Source: Gemmatimonadaceae bacterium
GTDB taxonomy: Bacteria > Gemmatimonadota > Gemmatimonadetes > Gemmatimonadales > Gemmatimonadaceae
DNA length: 9,957 nt
Assembly: GCA_025451425.1 (NCBI GenBank)
Contig: JANWKK010000294.1
Coordinates: forward strand, 1 to 9,957
Reading direction: 5' to 3'
Notes under the pieces: generated by a model
Databases searched by the model: none
What the model saw: the letters and a program-made list of their open reading frames with translations, nothing else
What the model was told of the DNA's origin: nothing
Position numbers and translations under genes: made by a program
Shown here: positions 7,027 through 9,957 of the stretch, piece after piece
How the letters are laid out: each line of letters opens with the position of its first letter
How positions within the stretch are numbered: the first letter of the stretch is position 1

Positions 7027-7044
7027 CCCTAACCGCGGCTAGGG
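7027..7044. terminator. Near-perfect palindrome at the DUF1080 stop codon
   Basis: CCCTAACCGCGGCTAGGG pairs at all positions but one. The DUF1080 TAG (7041-7039 on the minus strand) lies inside it. It could form a stem at the 3' end of the leftward operon, but there is no T-tract and almost no loop, so its termination ability is doubtful. Confidence 0.3.
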
Positions 7045-7764
7045 TATCTCGCGCACCCAGATATTGCGAAACCGCACCAAATCGCCGTGGTCCTGGAGAA
7101 TGAGTGGCAGCCGATCCGGGTGCTTGACGTACGGCGGCCGCTGCTTGTGCGCGGTAGGGCCTGTGAGGACGGCGTCGTCTTGAATGAGAACGCCGTTGAA
7201 CAGAATCATCATCCGCGCTGGACTCGTTAGGTCGCCGTTCGCGTCGAAGCGCGGGCGATGGAACACGATGTCGTACGTCTGCCACTCGCCGGGTGGACGG
7301 CTCGCGTTGACGAGCGGCGGAAACTGCCCGTAGATCGCGCCGACCGCGCCGTCGGCGTAAGTTTGGTTCTGATACGAATCGAGCACCTGCACTTCGTAGA
7401 TCCCCATGAGAAACACGCCGCTGTTGCCGCGGCCCTGGCCTTCGCCCTTCGTGGGCGCGGGCTCCATGAATTCGACGTGGAGCTGCACGTCGCCGAATCC
7501 GCGCTTGGTCGCGATGTTCCCCGTGCCGGCGACGACTTCCATGTAGCCGTCGGCGACCGTCCATCGAGCAGGCTTGCCGCTCGAATCGGCCGATTGCCAG
7601 TCGTCGAGCGAACGTCCGTCGAAGAGCACCACCGCGTCCGAGGGCGGCTTGCGCATTCCCGGATACGGGCCGGGATCGACGACGCGCGGTTGTGGGCGAT
7701 CCATCGAGTGAATGGGATAGTCCGCCGGCGATTGGGAGGCGGTAGAACGTAACGAGTCGATCAT
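7039..7764 (-). CDS. DUF1080 protein (3-keto-disaccharide hydrolase family)
   Basis: This 241-aa protein has the single beta-sandwich domain PF06439. Characterised relatives cleave 3-keto-glycosides made by sugar 3-dehydrogenases. Seen: AVVLFDGRSLDDW (44-56), GRGNSGVFLMGIYEVQVLDS (111-130), GAIYGQ (142-147), PPGEWQTYDIVFHRPRF (157-173), TGPTAHKQR (201-209) and LILQDHG...RFRNIWVR (221-238), in family order and covering the whole domain. Many relatives are exported; here the first 40 residues are not hydrophobic, so a cytoplasmic protein or a mis-set start is possible. An in-frame TAG lies just upstream of 7764, and Met21 (7704) is the main alternative start. The best ribosome-binding site serves a 7-codon leader ORF whose TGA overlaps this ATG (ATGA). 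It lies 55 nt downstream of the App1 gene on the same strand, probably one operon. No partner dehydrogenase is present. Confidence 0.85.
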   Translation of the reverse strand: MIDSLRSTASQSPADYPIHSMDRPQPRVVDPGPYPGMRKPPSDAVVLFDGRSLDDWQSADSSGKPARWTVADGYMEVVAGTGNIATKRGFGDVQLHVEFMEPAPTKGEGQGRGNSGVFLMGIYEVQVLDSYQNQTYADGAVGAIYGQFPPLVNASRPPGEWQTYDIVFHRPRFDANGDLTSPARMMILFNGVLIQDDAVLTGPTAHKQRPPYVKHPDRLPLILQDHGDLVRFRNIWVREIP

Positions 7765-7784
7765 ATGATTGGATGACGCATCAT
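7761..7784 (-). promoter_or_regulatory. Seven-codon leader ORF coupled to DUF1080
   Basis: AGAAGGA (7793-7787 on the minus strand) precedes ATGATG (7784-7779). From either ATG the frame reads (M)MRHPII and stops at TGA 7763-7761, overlapping the DUF1080 ATG (7764-7762) as ATGA. The DUF1080 start has no well-spaced Shine-Dalgarno of its own, so termination-reinitiation from this leader is plausible. Chance in 55 bases cannot be excluded. Confidence 0.35.
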
Positions 7785-7819
7785 CGTCCTTCTATTCTGA
7801 CCATGCATCGCGGAGCTCG

Positions 7820-9022
7820 CTACTCCACGTCGCGCCGCTTGACGTCGGGGTCGACGACGAGGGTCGGTGCATCCTCGGTTTCAACGCCCGGCGCCGGCAC
7901 CTTCGCCCCGGTGTGCCCCTCGTCGTCACGCTTCTCGCTGCCGATGTCTGACAATGAGTCTTCGCTAATCCAGCCATGCGCCGCTGCGTGGCGCGCGGCG
8001 GCGAGCGTATCATCCGCGAGCAGCAGCGTCGAGCCCGCGGCGCCAACCCGCTCCGAGAGCCGGCGAATGGATTCGAAGCGCTCGGGATGCTGCGAAACGT
8101 TGCGAATGTAGATCGCGAGGATGCGACCGGGAAATTCCGTCACCAGCGTGCCGTAGATCTCGGGATCCTCCTGTCCGCTGTCACCGACAAGTATGAAAGG
8201 CAGCGCCGGATACGTCGACAGAATCTCTCGAATCTGACGGAGCTTGTACTCGCGCGTTCGCAACATATCCCGGCCGATGTCCCAGTCGCGAAGGAGCATC
8301 GGTCCGATCGGAATCTGCTGCGCCTCGAGAAAGTCCGCGATCACATCGTGCAGATTCCACGGGCTGCTCGATACATAGAAAATTGGATTTGCGCCGGCGC
8401 CGTCAGCGCCGCGCGCCAGCGCTCGGTAGAACGCGGCGACGCCCGGAAATGGAAGTCGCGTGCGCGCATTCTCGAGCAGCATGAGCCGAGCCGCGCGCAC
8501 GAAGCTTGTGATCTCCGATTGGAGCACCGTGTCGTCCATGTCGCTGATGACGCCAAGTTTCGCGCGCGACGACGGCACGAGCACACCTCCGGGGACGTGC
8601 GCCGCGGTGGCGACGGGAGTCTCCGGTCCAGCGACGACCGCGAGATGAACCGTGTGCCATTCACCGGCGCGCAGCCGTTGGTCGATATCGACCCAACGCC
8701 GCAGAAATCCCTCGTCGTCGGCGACGAGATGTGTCTCGCAGTCGCCGACGCGCGCCTGCACCTTCGCGAAGGGCAGCGGATCGGCATCGATGCGCTGGAG
8801 CATCGCCAACACATTGCGCCATCGCGCTTGCGACGCCTCGGCGCTCGCGATGCGCGTGTGCTCGAGGACGCGGCCCAGGACGAGCGCGCGTTCGGTCGTC
8901 GCATAGCCGCGGTAGCCAACCACCCGATAGGCGCCAGTCTTGCCCAGCGCGCGGTCGTACGCTCGTTTCGCGTCACCCGCGAGCTCGGAGGCGAGTGCGC
9001 TCAAATCACGCCAGCTCGGCAT
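7820..9022 (-). CDS. App1-family phosphatidate phosphatase (DUF2183)
   Basis: The 400-aa protein carries the App1 catalytic domain (PF09949), a HAD-type phosphatase first defined in yeast App1, which removes phosphate from phosphatidate. Seen: the Mg-dependent catalytic motif DMDDT (161-165, a DxDxT), VSSSPWNLHDVIADFL (217-232), Lys260 in the conserved helix, and VGDSGQEDPEIYGTL (279-293) with the acidic metal site. The N-terminal ~150 residues, ending in a beta-rich part with AEWHTV-like and VPGGVLVP segments, match the accessory region common in bacterial members. The last ~35 residues are charged and probably disordered. There is no signal peptide, so it is likely cytoplasmic or membrane-peripheral. 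The ATG at 9022 lacks a clear Shine-Dalgarno; translation may be coupled to an upstream ORF. I found no TTA or CTA codon and no CCTAACG motif. Bacterial substrates are not established; phosphatidate is inferred from the family. Confidence 0.85.
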   Translation of the reverse strand: MPSWRDLSALASELAGDAKRAYDRALGKTGAYRVVGYRGYATTERALVLGRVLEHTRIASAEASQARWRNVLAMLQRIDADPLPFAKVQARVGDCETHLVADDEGFLRRWVDIDQRLRAGEWHTVHLAVVAGPETPVATAAHVPGGVLVPSSRAKLGVISDMDDTVLQSEITSFVRAARLMLLENARTRLPFPGVAAFYRALARGADGAGANPIFYVSSSPWNLHDVIADFLEAQQIPIGPMLLRDWDIGRDMLRTREYKLRQIREILSTYPALPFILVGDSGQEDPEIYGTLVTEFPGRILAIYIRNVSQHPERFESIRRLSERVGAAGSTLLLADDTLAAARHAAAHGWISEDSLSDIGSEKRDDEGHTGAKVPAPGVETEDAPTLVVDPDVKRRDVE

Positions 9023-9036
9023 CGATTACAATATGC

Positions 9037-9231
9037 TCAATCCTGAAGGCCGAATCCGCCGCTCCCGCGATGCGGCACTCCAGTGACGACACATCCGGCG
9101 TAGCCAAGCACGCGATCGCCGCCTTTGAGTCGTGACGGCGTCGGCGTCCAACGGCGCTCGAGACGCCGATCGAGCAGCTCGCGCGGCGTTGGATCATGAG
9201 CCCACACGGCGACCGCCGTGCTCGCCCCCAC
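9037..9231 (-). CDS. Possible 64-aa ORF, unassigned
   Basis: The gap between the 76-aa gene and App1 is 209 nt, long for an otherwise tight run. A frame opening with GTG directly after the preceding stop runs to TGA at 9037; it includes RELLDRRLERRW and GGDRVLGYAG and has about 70% GC at third positions. A second frame (ATG 9197 to TGA 9006, overlapping App1 by 17 nt) is equally coding-like in composition, and its end, CRIAGAADSAFRIEHIVID, looks more protein-like. Either one is real, or an older gene is frameshifted here, or neither is coding. No Shine-Dalgarno supports either start. No family is recognised. Confidence 0.25.
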   Translation of the reverse strand: MGASTAVAVWAHDPTPRELLDRRLERRWTPTPSRLKGGDRVLGYAGCVVTGVPHRGSGGFGLQD

Positions 9232-9462
9232 TCACGTCGTATCGAAGACGAGAATGAGCCGCTCGCTCCATGGTACGATCACGTCGTGCGTGTATTCGTC
9301 CTGGGTGACGATCTCCTTCACGACGCGAGGCGGCTCCTGCGCGCGCAACCATTCGAGCACGGGGCCGAGCGTGCGCAGGTCGCGCAAGGCGACTCGAAAG
9401 CGTGACAGCTCACGATTGGGAATGTCGCCGGCCGCTTCGACGTCGACGTGGTGGAGCGCCAT
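9232..9462 (-). CDS. Small hypothetical protein, 76 aa
   Basis: The frame is open back to 9672, but its upstream part is low-complexity Arg-rich sequence overlapping the next gene. The ATG at 9462, seven bases after the TAG of the 90-aa gene, gives a sensible compact protein, MALHHVDVEAAGDIPNRELS onwards, and the spacing implies an operon with likely translational coupling. It has a helix-forming middle (RVALRDLRTLGPVLEWLRAQ) and a beta-like end (VVKEIVTQDEYTHDVIVPWS, then ERLILVFDTT). No signal peptide or membrane segment is present. I recognise no domain. Length and order suggest a conserved accessory partner of the 90-aa protein. The alternation of charged and hydrophobic residues makes it credible as protein. 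Confidence 0.55.
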   Translation of the reverse strand: MALHHVDVEAAGDIPNRELSRFRVALRDLRTLGPVLEWLRAQEPPRVVKEIVTQDEYTHDVIVPWSERLILVFDTT

Positions 9463-9469
9463 CCGGTGC

Positions 9470-9742
9470 CTAACGAAGAAACCGCGCCGCGAGCTGCGCG
9501 AGACGGTCATCCCCGTCCCGCTCGGCTCGCTCGAGAATTCGGCGAACGTGCGCGTGCAGCCGACGTTCGCCCCAGTAGTATCCCGTCGCTTCTTCCGCGC
9601 TCTGCGTCTCGCCCTCCCGAGCGGCTTCGAGCAACGCGTGCGCGGCCGCGGCATCGTACCCCGGGTCATCACGAGGCGGGAGAGCGAAGTGCCGCTTCGG
9701 TCCGCCCGCGCCGGCGTCCTCGTTTACAAATGCACGGCTCAT
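9470..9742 (-). CDS. Small hypothetical protein, 90 aa, first gene of the leftward run
   Basis: It opens with MSRAFVNED, reminiscent of the first residues of some GreA/GreB-like elongation factors (MSRAFVKED), but the rest does not show the coiled-coil plus C-terminal Gre domain, so that label is not supported. The body has a Pro-rich LPPRDDPGYD segment (21-30), a helical ALLEAAREGETQSAEEATGY (36-55), then WGERRLHAHVRRILERAERD and a final helix LAQLAARFLR. It is charged, soluble and has no signal peptide. The ATG is only six bases from the TAATAC -10 of a good promoter, implying a leaderless or nearly leaderless mRNA. The stop codon lies in a CGTTAGGC motif (9475-9468). The 76-aa gene follows after seven bases. 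Function unknown. Confidence 0.6.
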   Translation of the reverse strand: MSRAFVNEDAGAGGPKRHFALPPRDDPGYDAAAAHALLEAAREGETQSAEEATGYYWGERRLHAHVRRILERAERDGDDRLAQLAARFLR

Positions 9743-9748
9743 ATCCCA

Positions 9749-9776
9749 GTATTAGCCGTTTTCCTTGGTAGTGCAA
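9749..9776 (-). promoter_or_regulatory. Sigma-70-like promoter of the leftward run
   Basis: On the minus strand TTGCAC (9776-9771) and TAATAC (9754-9749) are separated by 16 bases and each match consensus at four or five positions. The usual start distance would place +1 at or within a base or two of the ATG at 9742, so the first gene would be read from a leaderless transcript. The AT-rich spacer contrasts with its surroundings. Confidence 0.5.
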
Positions 9777-9784
9777 CGTTTGGC

Positions 9785-9896
9785 CCACGTGGCCGCCAGG
9801 ACTCCACTCTGGGCTCTTCCGGGAATTTCGGAATTATCGCCTTCCGTAGGGGGAAGTGGCCGCTAATACCTCTGACACGCGCTGAAGCCGCTGACG
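9785..9896 (-). repeat. Dispersed intergenic repeat, copy D
   Basis: Read on the minus strand it starts with two 19-bp units (TCAGCGGCTTCAGCGCGTG, then TCAGAGGTATTAGCGGCC), continues to GAAATTCCCGGAAGAGCCCAG and ends in a GGCGGCC-rich segment near 9785. This is the module order of copy A at 24-130; the first 33 bases differ at about four positions. GTATTAGC at 9749-9756 is mirrored by GCTAATAC at 9861-9868, so the element plus promoter also shows a short terminal inverted repeat. It lies immediately upstream of the leftward operon. Positions 9913-9957 show nothing I can name. Confidence 0.65.
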
Positions 9897-9957
9897 ATCC
9901 TCTGGATGACAGGGCTCCACGCACCAGGTCAGATTGTTTGTCTTTGCTAAAGTGCGC

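Larger units (their letters stand above)
352..9475. repeat. Scattered motif GCCTAACG/CGTTAGGC, 12 heptamer copies
   Basis: Exact CCTAACG copies on the plus strand start at 352, 869, 1640, 2090, 2448 and 9469. Exact CGTTAGG copies start at 604, 3490, 4183, 5988, 6384 and 7225. Eight (604, 1639, 2089, 2447, 3490, 5988, 6384, 9468) extend to the octamer. The coordinates given here only bracket the set. About one heptamer copy would be expected by chance at this base composition. Nine copies lie inside the large genes, two coincide with stop codons (354-356; 9470-9472 on the minus strand) and one lies upstream of the transporter gene. Orientation is mixed and spacing irregular. The enrichment is visible directly; its function is unknown to me. 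Confidence 0.8.

Noticed and set aside
6941..7564. 207-codon minus-strand frame overlapping DUF1080 and ending in an HPERSEGS peptide
   Set aside because: Out of frame with the conserved DUF1080 domain and ends in a dispersed repeat.
7976..9046. 356-codon plus-strand frame opposite App1
   Set aside because: It is an antisense shadow of the clear App1 domain; its product is Arg-rich and lacks any recognisable motif.
9448..9771. 107-codon plus-strand frame opposite the two small genes
   Set aside because: Arg/Pro-rich antisense shadow; the minus-strand frames have a promoter, tight spacing and better composition.

Overview
The window is GC-rich (roughly 60% by eye) and looks chromosomal. A SusC/RagA-type TonB-dependent transporter paired with a SusD-like lipoprotein, in a high-GC background with GC-ending codons, fits Gemmatimonadota better than the usually AT-rich Bacteroidota. 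The phylum is inferred from gene content and composition only. I see no rRNA, tRNA, CRISPR array, transposase or phage gene.

Layout. At 1-356 a dispersed repeat runs into a short 3' remnant of a TPR-type protein. At 357-641 lies the control region of the next operon, with a perfect 20-bp palindrome, a plausible sigma-70 promoter and a second palindrome in its spacer. At 642-5167 are the two genes of a SusC/SusD-like outer-membrane uptake system. At 5168-5740 is a gene-free stretch with a long GT/AC hairpin, a strong terminator-like hairpin and a third inverted repeat just before the next gene. At 5741-6667 is a diacylglycerol-kinase-family lipid kinase. At 6668-7038 is an intergenic island of shuffled, inverted repeat modules. 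From 7039 to 9742, all on the minus strand, is a run of genes transcribed leftwards: two small unknown proteins (90 and 76 aa), an ambiguous short ORF, an App1-type phosphatidate phosphatase and a DUF1080 (3-keto-disaccharide hydrolase) protein. A promoter with almost no leader precedes the run, and another copy of the dispersed repeat lies at 9785-9896.

How the genes may work together. The SusC-like barrel and SusD-like lipoprotein should form a TonB-driven importer of an unknown oligomeric nutrient; no glycosidase or peptidase sits beside them. The lipid kinase (which would make phosphatidate) and the App1 protein (which would remove that phosphate) are convergent across the repeat island and have opposing predicted chemistries. 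The DUF1080 protein shares the App1 strand.

The most striking signal is not a gene. The heptamer CCTAACG/CGTTAGG occurs 12 times (about 1 expected), 8 of them as the octamer GCCTAACG/CGTTAGGC. The copies are scattered over both strands and through coding regions. Inside genes it nearly monopolises the rare leucine codons TTA and CTA, which suggests selection on the DNA word itself, as with DNA-uptake or other genome-wide signal sequences.
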